Under the pieces are notes generated by a model. It ran no database searches, was not told the origin of the DNA, and was given only the letters and a program-made list of their open reading frames with translations. Shown piece after piece: positions 46,351 through 58,685 of a stretch of 64,000 nt of DNA (the first letter of the stretch is position 1; each line of letters begins with the position of its first letter). Origin of the DNA: Mesocentrotus franciscanus (taxonomy: Eukaryota > Echinodermata > Echinoidea > Camarodonta > Strongylocentrotidae); assembly GCA_037976565.1 (NCBI GenBank), contig CP137668.1, positions 36,284,088 through 36,348,087 of the forward strand, given 5' to 3'. The translations under genes were made by a program, and so were the position numbers.

Positions 46351-47289
46351 GTATGTCTTTATTGCGTGAATTATCTATATTCACGAGTAAAATAATTATT
46401 CCTCATATCACAATATTATTCAAGTTATTTTAATGTATATTTTAAAGTTCCGGTATAAGGGCAACCATCACCTTAAGCTCATCGCACAGTATGCGGTCTG
46501 ACTACGATCCGATTTGGGAAGAATTTGCAATTATAGCATTTGATGTGAACATTCAAACTTCTAAATTCTTAATGATCAAGAATCTAAATAATCATAATGA
46601 TTAATACATTGTAAATTTCGATGAATTCCAAGCTTCCTTGAAGGAGGAAACGCTAAATCGTCTCAGAATCATAGTGACGTCAGGCCTTTTATTCTGACTA
46701 GAAGAGTTTAATGCACTAAAATTCGGGTTGTTAATTATTCAGAACTTAAATAAGGAAGATGGTGGTTGTTTAGATTTCCATATCTAACTGTCCGTTCTAC
46801 GAAATCGGATCGAAGAAGAATCGTGTAGTGTGCGCCGGGCTTTATTTTGAGCAGCGAGAAGCCAGAATATCCCATATTCGGGCAGCTAGGCGCTCGACTG
46901 AATGTGTCATTGTTAACATCCTTTCCAATTTACCTTGATGACAAATACAATGAGAAAGATTTTATTGCCCCCCTCGCTTCTCTTTATCGCAAAATTTAGA
47001 TACTGGAAATTCAATACTCGGGCAAAAGTTCTCAGCCCTCTCAGCACTAATTTCCAAAGAGTCCCTCTATAGCGACTTGTGAATGTAGGTCTACCCTATT
47101 CCAAACTGAGACCGGATGTACCCAATCCGTCTAATCCTTCTAATGACAGAGTCATGTGCCCTTTTAATTAAATCTTTGATAGATATAATAATGTTAATAA
47201 ATATAACATTCCGTTCTTGTATAGCACATATCACATTATGATATAACGGGGTCCGCTCGATATTTGTATAATTATAAGGACCGCTATTC

Positions 47290-47432
47290 ATAACGACAAC
47301 TATTAATAAGGACCGCTATTCATAATCGAGGAAGAGGGTCGCTATTCATAATACAAAATCAGGGTCGTTATTCATAGGGGTCCCTATTCATAATATGAGA
47401 AGAGGGTCGCTATGAATAACCGTCCTTATGCC
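47290..47432. repeat. Array of a 'GGGTCGCTATTCATAAT' unit (partner of 36940-37085)
   Basis: Same units and order as the left block, with one substitution (AATCAGGGTCG for AATCGGGGTCG). Confidence 0.75.
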
Positions 47433-48407
47433 TTTATGAACACAGTGCACGTCAAAGATTACCCCTACCAGGTATAAATCGAATCGCTTTTAAAACACCG
47501 GGGGAAAAGCGCTTATTCTGCAAAAAATCAAGCCTTTCTACTTTATAAGTCTGTGACCGCTTACATGATAGCGATAAGGTCCATTTGTTATGGGCGTTTC
47601 AACTCGTCACGTTGTAAACAAATACTTTCTGTAACATCAAAAGTTCAGGAAAATTGCCACCTTAAAACAATTTTTGGAAAACGGTGGTTGAGACAAAAGT
47701 GTATAATTGCTCAGCTATGCCACACGAAGATGATTATTCGACTTCTTTAAAGGTATACTATGTCCCATTTGTCCCATTTGCAGCCAACATCAACATCAAA
47801 CTCTGTAGAACTTTGCAGGAATTATAAATATGTCACGTATGTCCTATCTGTGAAATTTAAACGTTAGCAGTGTCCTAGTATTCAAATTGTGCAAGGAAGC
47901 CCGTTTACTTTCTAGACCTCACTGTCAGACACTATTGAGTGACTGATTGACTTCTTTTTTCTTTGGTAATAAGATACATAAATGAGCTGTAAAGGGTACA
48001 TGAGCATTTGTCTACATCAATAACCCACTTCTGGAAATGGCCAAAATTAAACTGATTGAATCTTTGCGCAGCACAAAACGTACGCCCATTCGGTACTAGG
48101 GTCTGAAAATCAGACTATTTACTAAATGGATTGCAATCACTAAAGTTGATTCGACAAACAACGGTTGTTATTTTCCCACATAAAGACATTTTCAAGCCCT
48201 TTCGTTTTGAGGGAAGTTCTAAATTAGTATTACATGTATCTTTCAATTGTTTGGCCTGCAAATGGGACATAGTACCTTTACAGCAGTGCAGAATATCTGA
48301 TTCAGTATTTAAAATGGAAACAGTAGTTGGTATTTATACTGCTGTCTCTTCCTTCCTTTATTTCTTGTTTTCTTTCGATCTTTTTTATTCTTTCGTATCA
48401 TCATCAG

Positions 48408-48613
48408 GATCTACGAGTACATTATGCTTTACGATGAAGGGATACAGTACGTCATCAACCACAACTACAACACATGCACTGTGGAACAGCTAGGAACATG
48501 GCGCAACTACACAATTCCACCAAACTCTACTCTGGAGGACTACTACGAGATAGGTGCCCCAGGAAGCGGCTTCATGGTCCAAGAGTGGTCCGGTAGAACC
48601 CCGGGAAAACAAA
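48408..48613 (+). CDS. Ependymin-related protein C, exon 2 (probable duplicate of B)
   Basis: Encodes the same protein segment as 38061-38266, with the same acceptor and donor. Confidence 0.7.
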
Positions 48614-48696
48614 GTAAGTGTACCGGTACATTTTCTATAGGATATTTTGTGAGGTATATGTTTGATGACTATTTTACCTGACTGCTAAGAAAGCAT

Positions 48697-48871
48697 GTGT
48701 ATGCTTATAAGTAAGCAACCATGCAGAATGCCACAAGCTTTAAGTCCTCTCCGAGGGACTTGGTAATGAGGATTAATGCCTTACCAAACGGCACGAGCGC
48801 AATGATTGGTTTCGAAACTGGGACCTCCCGGTTATGACACCACTGCACAACCACTGAGCCATTGCGCCTCC
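48697..48871 (-). mobile_element. tRNA-derived SINE (partner of 38350-38524)
   Basis: Same A box TGGCTCAGTGG and B box GTTTCGAAACC on the minus strand, in intron 2 of copy C. Confidence 0.7.
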
Positions 48872-48951
48872 TCCTTGTTCAGGTCAAAATCATTGTCTCA
48901 CTCCGCTTTCTCCTTTTTCTTCTCTGTCTTCGTTTTTTAAACATTATGCAG

Positions 48952-49259
48952 ATGAAAGTTGGATTGGTACAAACACTTACCCTGGCTGCTGGCCTATGAC
49001 TGAAGTCTTCATAAAGAAGGACGAACAAAACAGGACCATCCAGTCGGTCAGTACCAGGTTCTTTGACCTCCACTCCGGCATTCAGAACATGTCAGTCTTC
49101 ACACCTCCAGCATTCTGCAAGAAAGCTCAACGTCCGGTCATTGACACTGAACAATCTAGTGTTCACGTCATGTCTGGTGAAGGGTCTGGTGATGCAATGT
49201 CTGACGAAGGGTCTGGTGAAGCAGGGGCGGATCCAGTCGGCAGCAAGGAGGGGGCCTAA
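48952..49259 (+). CDS. Ependymin-related protein C, exon 3 (probable duplicate of B), interrupted by a MITE
   Basis: Same coding sequence as 38605-38912, ending in the MITE at the same codon. The original frame resumes after the MITE and ends at 49612. Confidence 0.7.
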
Positions 49260-49536
49260 AGGGCCCACTTCGTGCGAAAATTTGAAAGTTGTGCCGGTCG
49301 ATTTTTCGCTCAGTTGGGGGCACCCGAAAAAAAGGGGAAGGGTAATTTTATTCCACCGCCACCCCTTGGGCGCCAGGGTAGTGAGCACATTTTTTTTTTT
49401 TTTGGCACCCGAAAATGTTTTCCCTACAGGAAGGGTGATTTTTTTCCACCGCCACCCCCGCCTTGGGCACCAGGAGGGGCCCATCTTCTTTTTTCAAAAA
49501 GGGTGTTTTTACCTGTTTTTTTTGGATCCGCCACTG
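49222..49536 (-). mobile_element. hAT-type MITE in the last exon of copy C
   Basis: Same insertion and TGGTGAAG duplication as at 38875-39194, with several homopolymer-length differences and five fewer bases. Confidence 0.9.
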
Positions 49537-50223
49537 TGGTGAAGAGTCTCTTGAATCCGGTGAATTGTTTGATGAACGGTCAAGGCAAGGGAACGGTTTG
49601 GTGGTATTCTGAAAACTGATGTCCTAGAGTATAACACATCCTTAACATAATTATCTCTAAAAACATACGCAGATTAGCATTCCTTCACGGACTCAGTGGT
49701 TTGATTGAAGGAGTGTTTAGAGTTATTAAGTTTGATATGCAACCCCACAATATCAGTTTATTATATACAGTAAAATACTATACAAATATTGAAATTGTTT
49801 TATTAAATATGTTACAAATATACTGAAAATCGAAAACGAAATATATGAGCCGGTAAAGTGAGAATTTGCCCGAGTGATATAATAATTCCACGAGGCTGCA
49901 GGCCTATGTATAATAATTGCACGAGGGACATCCTAAATTTGGAGTTTAATATCTTATATTCCTTCGTCCGTGTCTCCTTAGATCAAGATTAATTTAAAGT
50001 TCCTAAATTAAGTTCTTCCATCGCCCGATGGCTGTTATATTGAATGACGATTATGAATTCAATATTTTTTATATAAAATTAAAAGTATTCGCGATCTCGT
50101 GCCTCGGTTTTTTTTTTTTCCTTTCCTTGGGTTGACATTCCTTACGCGTCATTTATGCGTGCAGCTAAGGGTACGCGCAGAGAAGAGTGGTGCGCAGTCC
50201 AATTTGCTCTTGTACGCCTTTTA

Positions 50224-50501
50224 GGCGGTGTCAGACACAATTTTCCCGATCCATCTTGAATTACCTAGATAAAAGCTATTTAGATAATTCACTTACGTAT
50301 AGGTGACGGACAGAAATTTCCTGCGGAAAATCCCGTGAAATGTCTCGATATTAAAGGGAGAATTTTCTTGATTCGTTGTAGGATTTTTCGCGGGATAATT
50401 TATTGATGACAGACAGCGAATTATCTAGATAGCTAATATCCAGAAAGCTGTTATATCTAGATAGCTATTTTCTAGATAATTGGCCTCTGTCTGACACCGC
50501 C
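50224..50501. mobile_element. 278-bp MITE with ends GGCGGTGTCAGACA (partner of 39878-40155)
   Basis: Same element at the same relative position in the right block, TA on both sides. Confidence 0.75.
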
Positions 50502-50509
50502 TATGATAG

Positions 50510-51515
50510 CTTCTCAGCCAATGGGATGATCTCTAACAAAAGCCCAGTTTTACATAATTATACGTATATGCATAATATGAAGTAAATAGGTTCCTAGTTT
50601 CGTCAGTGGATTCAACCTTTGACAAAGAACTTTAGAACACCAATTTGGGCGATTGGATGCAAGGCATGACTTTTATTCATTGAATGGACAAGTGAACAAA
50701 TGAATGTGCATTGAGATAGAATAAAATGACTAAGATTGGTTACAAGTCTAGACTAATTGAAACCAGTATTTACTGTATTTTAATATTGTATTTACTCTTG
50801 TCATGTTACTCTACTATTACATGCATAATGTATGTCCATTGTAATGTATATATTTACTCCATGAATTTATAAATGTCACCATATTGCCATATGCATTAGA
50901 ATCAGAATTGAAAAATACATGATACATGATACTTATACTTGTTTTGGAGTAATCGAAGTTTTGATATAAAGTCCTCATTAACCTGACACAGACACTTGTA
51001 ATGCTTTTGTGGATAATGTGACCCCCCTCTTCGTTCCAACCCTTTGATATTAAACTACAATTTTTTTTCTGGTACAGGATTGTCCAAACTTTCAAAGCAA
51101 CAGACCTTATATTTACTTCAATGTAATGACATTTGTAATCATCTTGTCTGTTTACACAAGATCACCCTCCTTTGACACAGATTCAATGAAGCTTGGTAGA
51201 TGTATGACACAGATGTCTGAACAACATATTTAGAGTGTATGACTGTGTTCAACGGTGGGTAGTGTCACTTCACATTCAAAGGTGTGGTATACGTAATCAT
51301 TGGCACAGTCGAAAACGACCCCCTATTTTACATACTTTCCTGAACGTTGTCCACGGAATATGACCCCTTTTTGCATGAAAACAGGTTAAAAAAACGGCTT
51401 TGAATTGAACCCTATTTAGGGCCTTATCGAGTAGACATTTACAAGAAATACCCCATTTTCGAAAAAAACATTCTACATAGGCATTCACATGATTGCAAAC
51501 ATCGTGGAAATATGA
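50510..51515. other. No gene seen
   Basis: Partner of 40160-41165; same AT-rich intergenic sequence. Confidence 0.35.
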
Positions 51516-51520
51516 CCCCT

Positions 51521-51925
51521 TTTCATTTCATTTCATTTAAATTTTTATTTTCAGTTCTGAATACATAATAAAATCAGTATACATTAAAACATACATGAGG
51601 AAATATAAACTTAGTTTAAACAGAACAGGTTCAGTTCTGACTACATATTAATATCAGTATACATTAAAACATACATGGACAAATATAAACTTATACTCTT
51701 ATTATAAACAGAACTGGCCAGGGCTCCAAGATAAGTGTAGCTTGAAGCCTTGTGAGCCATGGCAATTAAGTACATGCAAAATACATAAATTTGGGGGTTC
51801 CTGGTGATGCAAAAGTACAACAAAGAGAAGAGAAGAATGACAGGTAGAGATTGAAGAGTGATTGGGAGAAAGAGAAGAGAGAGAGAGAGGGAGAGAGAGA
51901 GAGGGGGAGAGAGAGAGAGAAGGAG
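51521..51925 (-). mobile_element. Short retroposon ending in a (GAAAT)n tail (partner of 41170-41575)
   Basis: Same element in the right block, with small differences in the GA/CT run. Confidence 0.7.
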
Positions 51926-51929
51926 TTAC

Positions 51930-53965
51930 AGATGCTTACACATGTCGTTGCTAACAAATTTCGTGAAAATACTTGTTCTTTCTTAAAACTAACCCCCTTT
52001 TTATCAAATCCAAAACAAAAGTACATTGGTTTTTGTTTTTTTCAAATCCACGAGCATCCCCGAAAATTATCGCTTTTTTAAGCAAAAATTTCAAACTATC
52101 ACGAGTACACACAATCAATATGAAGTGATACCTCTTGGATATCTTTAACAATAGAATAATTAAAATCATGTTTCTTCTACGGTACTCTCGCTGGGTTGAC
52201 ACAAAACATTTCACACAAAATGGAAATAAATGAAACAATATCCATTGAAATCTAGTCTTATCTTTATTCCAAAACAAGAATACGAGACACATTGTACTAT
52301 TCATAAACATTATGTTGTCATATTACATCAAAGTCCATGTCATCAAAACACTTGATAACTATTCAATACGCACTGTTGCCCATAAAGCTGGGATGATGAT
52401 TTTTTTTCTTCATGAAGTTATTGTGAGAATTTGATATATTCTTGATAGATAAACTTTATATCCTCTCAGAACTTTATTGACTACTCTAAAGAGTCATAGG
52501 GGTTGATCAATAAAGCTCTGAGCAGATCTCAACTTTTAATAACTTATACACTTACAATCACTTCATGAAAACAGGTTTTAAAACATGGTTCCAACTTTAT
52601 GGGCAACAGTATATATTGCCTGCCAACTTGCCACGTCAGAATGGTGTAAATTTCTACATTTTATGTGCATGTATATTATGCAAACACCCTGCAAGTTCTC
52701 AGCAGACAGAAGTATCAAATTCTGCACATCTTGCTCTTTATATATTCAACTTGCAGTTAAAGGAAATAAAAAGGTAACTAATTAATAATTAGTGACCTAA
52801 TTAAAGTTCATACAGATCTAGATTCTTACTTATATAATGGGTGGACTGAATTTAGTTTATTTAGCTTTTTCTGTATGGATTTTAAAGTTTCAAATTGTCT
52901 ATTCACATTTATGAATGATTGAAAATACTCACAAAATTGAATTTATAAATACATGATAATTGGCACTCGATAATGAATACAACTGCCTAAACTACCGCAT
53001 TATTTATGTGTGTGTAATTAATTGAAAGGTGAGTAATTGAAAATGGCTACAAAATTTTTAATTCATCAATTGATTGGATAATGATAACTGCATGAGGCAC
53101 ACATGATGCACATACTCTCTTTTCTATAACAAGTAGGTTAAATTTGCAATTTTGGAGAAAAATGATTATAAAAAGGGAACAACCAATGATCAACCAGAGA
53201 AAATAATTCTACCATGAATCTGCTGAATACATATTAAGTCATTACAATAAAAGTAGCATGTAATTGAATTTCACAATGGCCTCTAAATTAAATATCCAAT
53301 AACTCTCCCCCTCCCTTTTCTCTCACCTCTCTCTCTCTCTCTCTTTCTTTCTTTCCATTCTCACTTCCCTCAGTGCTTAAGGGATTCATTTCATAAAGCT
53401 GTAGAGCTGATTGTGTAGCACACATCAATTAAAAATAACATTTCCTTATAGACATATTTAGAAGAAGAACAAAAACTGATGCCACAAAACTATTGATGGC
53501 AAGAAAAATGGTCAGAAATTGGCATACTAGGAAATTACAAATCTTGATTACCATCGGGTTTAAAGGAAAGACACTGGCTAGTCAGAGGAGCACAAAAGCC
53601 AACATGAATCATACAATTCCATTCTAATATATGAACATCCTACAGTCAATTGATTACATACTGACTCTATAACTACGCCTGTACAATGGTCTTTACAGAA
53701 TGCATGTTATACTTTGTGAACATTGATGATGGCATGCATAGATTGCTGAACATAAAGTACATACCAACTAGTAGTTTGCATAAGATTCATCACTCAAAAG
53801 TGAAAAGAAAGCATTTCCATGTACATGTACGTGTCTTACAATGATACTGTACATTTTACTAAATTTCTTGGCATACTGGAAGAACAAATGTATATTGTTT
53901 AGTCTGCATTGGTTTAACAGAAATGTAAAGCAGACTGCACTTTTTTTATTGTTGTGTGGCGTTTC
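51930..53965. other. No gene seen
   Basis: Partner of 41580-43600; no exon recognised. Confidence 0.35.
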
Positions 53966-53968
53966 TTC

Positions 53969-54002
<34 letters not shown>

Positions 54003-54047
54003 TTGTTTCCTGCAGCATATACATGTACATGTAAATGTAAATAATAT

Positions 54048-54390
54048 TAATAATTCCGCTTTTATATAGCGCTTAATACATCTATGATGTCTCTAAGCGC
54101 TTACAGATATATATCATTACCCAGGTCATTGGATTCAATACTTGCCCGCACACACTGTGTGCAAAATCTCCACTCCCTGGGGAGCATTTCAGCCAGGCCT
54201 TACTTGACGCTCTAAACTGTTTGACCAACAATGACGGTCGCATCCTACCGGTACCCATTTAACACCTGGGTGGAGAGTAGCAAGTGCAGGTTAATATCTT
54301 GCCAAAGGATATTAGTGCCGTGTCGGGATTCGAACTCTCGACCTTCGCATCTCCAGTCAGGCGCCTTAAACCGTTCGACCACGACACTCC
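54048..54390 (-). mobile_element. tRNA-derived SINE (partner of 43681-44022)
   Basis: Same element. This copy preserves AAGCGCTTAGAGACATCATA and TTAAGCGCTATATAAAAGCG, where the left copy has lost a few bases. Confidence 0.82.
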
Positions 54391-54483
54391 CAAACTCCCA
54401 AACTCCCAGTACTAAGAGGTATTTGTAGTCATCTTTCTCTTACTTTGTGCAATACAATTCTTGCTCCATTTCTGTGTGATTTT

Positions 54484-55260
54484 TTAAAGGGCAAGTCCAC
54501 TCCAAAAATAACCTTCTTTCAATAAAAGCAGAAAAATCAGACAAACCAATCAAAAAAGTTTGAGCAAAATCGGATAACTAATAAGAAAGTTATGAATTTT
54601 TGAAAAAGTATGTAAACCTATGGAACAATGAGAATCACAACACAAATTGCCAAGATGGTTATCAGTTTGTGACGTCATGTCCTCACTATTTATCAATTGC
54701 TTTATATAGTTTAATCCCATTAATTTCCTTTTTTATCCCCAAAACTTGATATCCCCATGCCTTTGCCCAGGTTATATGATTTGTATCATATTGCGTGCAT
54801 GACATTTCCCAAAAACTTTTATGAATTTTGAAGAATTGATACTATTTTCTGAATATTGTATATTCATAATTATTGATTTTTATATAAATAGTTTATCAAA
54901 ATTCAATTTTTCATGATTTAACTGGACCAAAATTACTCTTTATTTGTGCATCCACACAAAAACATATTACTAACAATCTAACTTGGATGCTGGTGTGAAG
55001 AAATAAGATTCTTAGGGGGAAAATAGGAAATTTATATTATCAATATAAAGAAAATAATTAGTGGATAGTGAGGACCATACGTCACAGACTCATGAGTGAG
55101 TTGCCAATTTGTGTAGTGATTTTCAAAGTTTTTCATGTCATTAAAAATTCATAACTTTCTTATTAGTTATCCGATTTTGCTCAAACTTTTTTTGATTGGT
55201 TTGTCTGATTTTTCTGGTTCTATTGAAAGTAAGTTATTTCAGAGTGGACTTGGGCTTTAA
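54484..55260. mobile_element. Complete long-TIR non-autonomous DNA element, ~777 bp
   Basis: Inverted arms of about 120 bp begin TTTAAAGGGCAAGTCCACTC and end AGTGGACTTGGGCTTTAA. The arms share AAATCAGACAAACCAATC, AGTTTGAGCAAAATCGGATA and ATAAGAAAGTTATGAATTTT. The interior (about 530 bp) is AT-rich and non-coding. A diverged shorter relative is at 31999-32417. Confidence 0.82.
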
Positions 55261-56395
55261 GGATAATTGCATTCATTTAATTACAAGAAAAAAATTCAAT
55301 TCCTCATTTTATAAATGTTCCTTTCATTGACAAAAAAAGAGTTACGACCTCATCGAAGGTATAGACAAAATATACGTTTGGTTTGATTTGGTGAGATTTT
55401 TCATCGTTCAAATGTTTTTTTTATTATTTTATTTGTTGGGTGCAAGATGTGAATTACAAGTATGTAGATACCCTGCAGTGCCTGCACCTTCATAATAATA
55501 ATAGAAAGAAAGCTGTTACCTTGAGGAAGCCACTAGATAAGATAACTCGTAATGACTTCTCGCTATCAAATCGGGATGCCATTGTTTCAAAAAGTTACAT
55601 CATTATCGAATCAACAGGAATCTTGTTATCATTAATAGTTCTGGAAAGGTAATCAATAGTCAATTTGATGCTCCTGTACAATCAACATCGTACCTAGAAA
55701 AGTTCTTTCCGTTGAATTTTTTTTAAATCGTAAATGGTCACAAAACAAGTTCAGCTTTGGTGCACAAGGCCCATGCAAACCTTGAGAAATTTGTAGATCT
55801 AAATCCAATGTGTTGTTATGCAATGCTTCCTGGGATGCAACAAACGGGGGTTATATCAGGGACCCTAGGTTTCAATGCACAGGATAACGACACTGTTAGC
55901 GATAGGTGCAGTGTGCACATTGTGCGGAAGTTGTCTTGGGCTGTTTAATATGCCTGATTCATTGGCCATTTGGATTTATGCAAATTATGCAAAATGCTCA
56001 AAGTTACCTTTTGAGCAACGAGGCTGAAATTATTTGGACACAACATGGGATCATAAGTCCAGAAACAACTTCAACAGAAAGCACCTTACAAGGTTCATGA
56101 AATCTCAAGTCAACCATAAGTTGTACGAATAAAAAGGAATGACGTCTCAAGATGGCACAAGCTGTGTTATTACAGCATGAAAGATGTAGCCTAACGATTG
56201 CACAACAATTAGAACCATGCATGACTCTCCAGTCTCCACTGGTTGATTAGCACTACCTATACAATATCACAAACCTGAAAGATAACCAAACTTTCAAAAT
56301 ACCACCCAGGGGCCCTTGTCTTTAATACAAGAATACCTAACAATGTTCCCAGCATTTCACAGAAATTGAAGAAAAAAACCTGATTTTCGAGGACC
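55261..56395. other. Unrecognised region with short plus-strand frames
   Basis: Open frames at 55440-55652 and 55757-56100 have mixed composition but no family I recognise, and no splice pattern links them. Could be an old coding fragment or chance. Confidence 0.25.
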
Positions 56396-56800
56396 ATTAA
56401 ATGAGGCATTTTACACACTAAAAGACACCATAGGCAATCATACAGTGGATAAGCTGTTTGGACACGAGATAAAAATTGAAGTGATTGACAGTCACCGACT
56501 ACTATCATTTAAGGCCTTTGAAATTCCCTGATTTTTCGCTGATTTTTGAAGTGATTTCGCTCAAGATAGTTGGAAACCCTGCCTTATTCATCCTGCCAAC
56601 AGACCACCTTCTCAAAAGAAAGTCATTTACTGTTCCTTTATTGCATAGCCCATTACAGCTCTAATTATAAAGATTTCTTAATTATAAAGATTATCAAATT
56701 TTAATGCTTTAAGACATGATTATTTGTAGTCATACATAAATTTTGCCTCGAGAATTCCATCTTCAACCAATACAGGATAGATATAAAATAAAATGATTTA
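56396..56800 (+). repeat. Long direct repeat shared with 33942-34420
   Basis: A close match with the first segment, with the CCCTGAC-rich middle shortened. Here the plus-strand reading NEAFYTLKDTIGNHTVDKLF continues to FGHEIKIEVIDSHRLLSFK without a stop. Confidence 0.7.
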
Positions 56801-57506
56801 TAGCAAAATATGTTTTAAGAAGGGGAACAATCACCAGTTATAATCATTTTTAATGTTTTTGATTCCATGCCGATACATTATGCTATAATTTATTCATACA
56901 CCATAACTGTTGACCTATTGAATTCCAAGTTGTTGTTTTTTTTTGTGTTTATTTATACATACTAACTGTACACAATTGTATTTTAGGTGATTGCTCCCCT
57001 ATTATACTCAAATGTCTAAATTCATTACCTAATGAAATTCAAATAATGATCGGCTTTGTACAGTCACTATGAAAGAATTTCCTTGGACCCTGAAAATTAA
57101 AGTGTACCAATGACCAGAGTATGATTTGGTCTTGATGTCAGGGTTTCCATGTCAATATACTTTATTCAAAATATGAGCTTCAAGTATCATTTCTACACTG
57201 TGTATTGCAGTTTAAATATACTCTTAGCTAACAGTAAAATTACTCATTGAGTAGAATAGTTGATGCATGTTTAACCCTCATTCACACTTGTTAACCCTTA
57301 ACCTATAGGACGCCAGGCAAGTTTTTTGAGGTTGATTGTACAAATTCTGGCTATTGACAACAACACAAATTGTAGCTGATTGGTACACTTTAAGATTAGA
57401 TTTTCATTCAAATTTATATTAACTGATGGGGAAAAAATCACTTACATATCAGTTAAGGAAGACTTGATCATATTTCATGACAAGATGACATTTATCTAGG
57501 AAGAAC
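56801..57506. other. 3' flank of the JmjC gene
   Basis: On the minus strand an AATAAA (plus-strand TTTATT near 57170) lies about 340 bp beyond the stop. Nothing else is recognised. Confidence 0.35.
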
Positions 57507-57694
57507 TTATCTTGCGTTTGCCTCCTCGTACAACCTGTAACGATCCTCATCAGAAAGGTCAGATATGAGCTTTCGCTGCTCCGTGACGTAGAGTTTGGGT
57601 GCTGGAGTGTGTATGCGGAAACTGAAGCTCAGTGAGCAGCCGTGGATGACTTCTGTGTGATGCCTCATGTTGGTGTACCAGAACATCATGTCAC
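57507..57694 (-). CDS. JmjC/cupin-type dioxygenase, terminal exon
   Basis: Follows the acceptor TTGTTTCAG, joined in phase 1 to the exon at 61596. It reads DMMFWYTNMRHHTEVIHG, then CSLSFSFRIHTP, then a charged C-terminal tail ending NAR and TAA at 57507. The preceding exon ends YPG, so the joined LYPGDMMFWYTNMRHHTE matches the C-terminal half of a JmjC double-stranded beta-helix (GD, aromatic, then the third metal ligand His in RHH). Together with HLDE in the exon at 63165, this gives the usual Fe(II) triad H-x-D and distal H. Substrate unknown. JmjC enzymes use 2-oxoglutarate and O2 to hydroxylate or demethylate; that is family knowledge. Confidence 0.8.
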
Positions 57695-57879
57695 CTGAAA
57701 CAACAGCAGGAAAATACGTACCAAAAAATACCCCGGTGACTGATTGTCTATTTATTAACATACAATAAGAGCAATAAACATCTATTTCTGTAACGTGGAA
57801 CGTCATTGTAGCAAACACGTTGGGGCCAAGTGAAATTACCTCTTTATATTGAAGTTATTATTTTGTGGCTAAAAAAAAG

Positions 57880-58080
57880 AATGGTATACAAATAAACACT
57901 GTCTTGAGAGGTTCTGGTTAAAACTATAAGAAGAGGCGACTCCAATAATACTATTTGCTGAGGGGCGCAGCCCCGAAGCAAATGGTACTTTTGGAGTCAC
58001 CGAGGCCCATAGTTTCAACCAGTACCTCGAAAAGAAGGCATGGTATATTTGTTTTATATCCTGCATTAAGAGTTTAACTT
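57880..58080. repeat. Foldback element, ~200 bp
   Basis: Almost the whole segment is an imperfect palindrome: CTGGTTAAAACTATAAG against CATAGTTTCAACCAG, and ACTCCAATAATACTATTTGC against GCAAATGGTACTTTTGGAGT, around a GC-rich tip GGGGCGCAGCCCC. No coding capacity. Confidence 0.8.
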
Positions 58081-58319
58081 TTTTAAAAAAAAAAATACAA
58101 TTTTTATTAAAAAAAGAATGAAAAATATAATAAAATTATTATATTTTAACAAAATAAAAAATTCAATAAAATTTTCAATTTGGAAAAAAAAAATCAAAAA
58201 AAAAATTCTACTCCCAAATAGTACTCTCAAATAGTACTTTTTCAGAGCAACATTAAAATATCAAAAATAATATCGCTAGTGATATTCGTTTGTCTCGCAA
58301 TGTGGTCAATAAGGAATCT

Positions 58320-58372
58320 AAAAGATCTCGACGTTTCGTGCGCCGCTGCAACACTTCGTCAGGTGATAAAAA
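58320..58372 (-). ncRNA. Candidate hammerhead ribozyme core of the Penelope-like element
   Basis: On the minus strand CTGACGA (58362-58356) is followed by a stem-loop AGTGTTGC-AGCG-GCGCAC, then GAAA (58337-58334), a very short stem III and GTC (58332-58330). This is the conserved CUGANGA...GAAA...NUH order in the minimal form described for Penelope-like elements. Stem I (ATCAC against GAGAT) has one mismatch, so activity is uncertain. Confidence 0.55.
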
Positions 58373-58427
58373 CTAATGTAAGCAAGGGTGCTTTATACGA
58401 TCGATAATCGGAAACAATAATGCACAA

Positions 58428-58685
58428 GGCCTATTGGCCGACGCACACGGTGCTTGACCAATCAGTAGGCCGCTGGTTCGGCTGATTATGCAAATGGCCT
58501 AATGGTCGACGCACACGGTGCTCGACCAATCAGTAGGCCGCTGGTTCGGCTAATTATGCAAATGGCCTAATGGTCGACGACACGGTGCTCAACCAATCAG
58601 CAGGCCGCTGGTTCGGCTCGCCTGCTGGGCGGAAGCAATAGCGAGCTCAACCAATCAACGGCCGCTGGCTCGGCCCTCTGCTGAA
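58428..58685 (-). repeat. 68-bp tandem repeat in the element's 3' region, ~3.5 units
   Basis: Units begin GGCCTATTGG or GGCCTAATGG at 58428, 58496 and 58564. Each carries GACGCACACGGTGCT, GACCAATCAGTAGGCCGC and TTATGCAAATG. A fourth unit is degenerate. Confidence 0.85.

Larger units (their letters stand above)
45264..55134 (+). repeat. Right copy of the near-identical ~9.87-kb block (contig start)
   Basis: Length 9871 against 9870 for the left block. It begins at the first base after the gap and stays collinear through gene C, the MITEs and the SINEs to the base matching the last base before the gap. Beyond 55134 sequence is unique to this copy. Confidence 0.9.

Noticed and set aside
45836..49259. 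A third, independent ependymin gene
   Set aside because: The copy lies in a block that is nearly identical to the gene B block and abuts the gap in the pattern of unmerged contig ends.
55440..56100. Plus-strand frames of 60-70 residues as a gene
   Set aside because: No domain, no consistent splice sites and no sequence family that I recognise.
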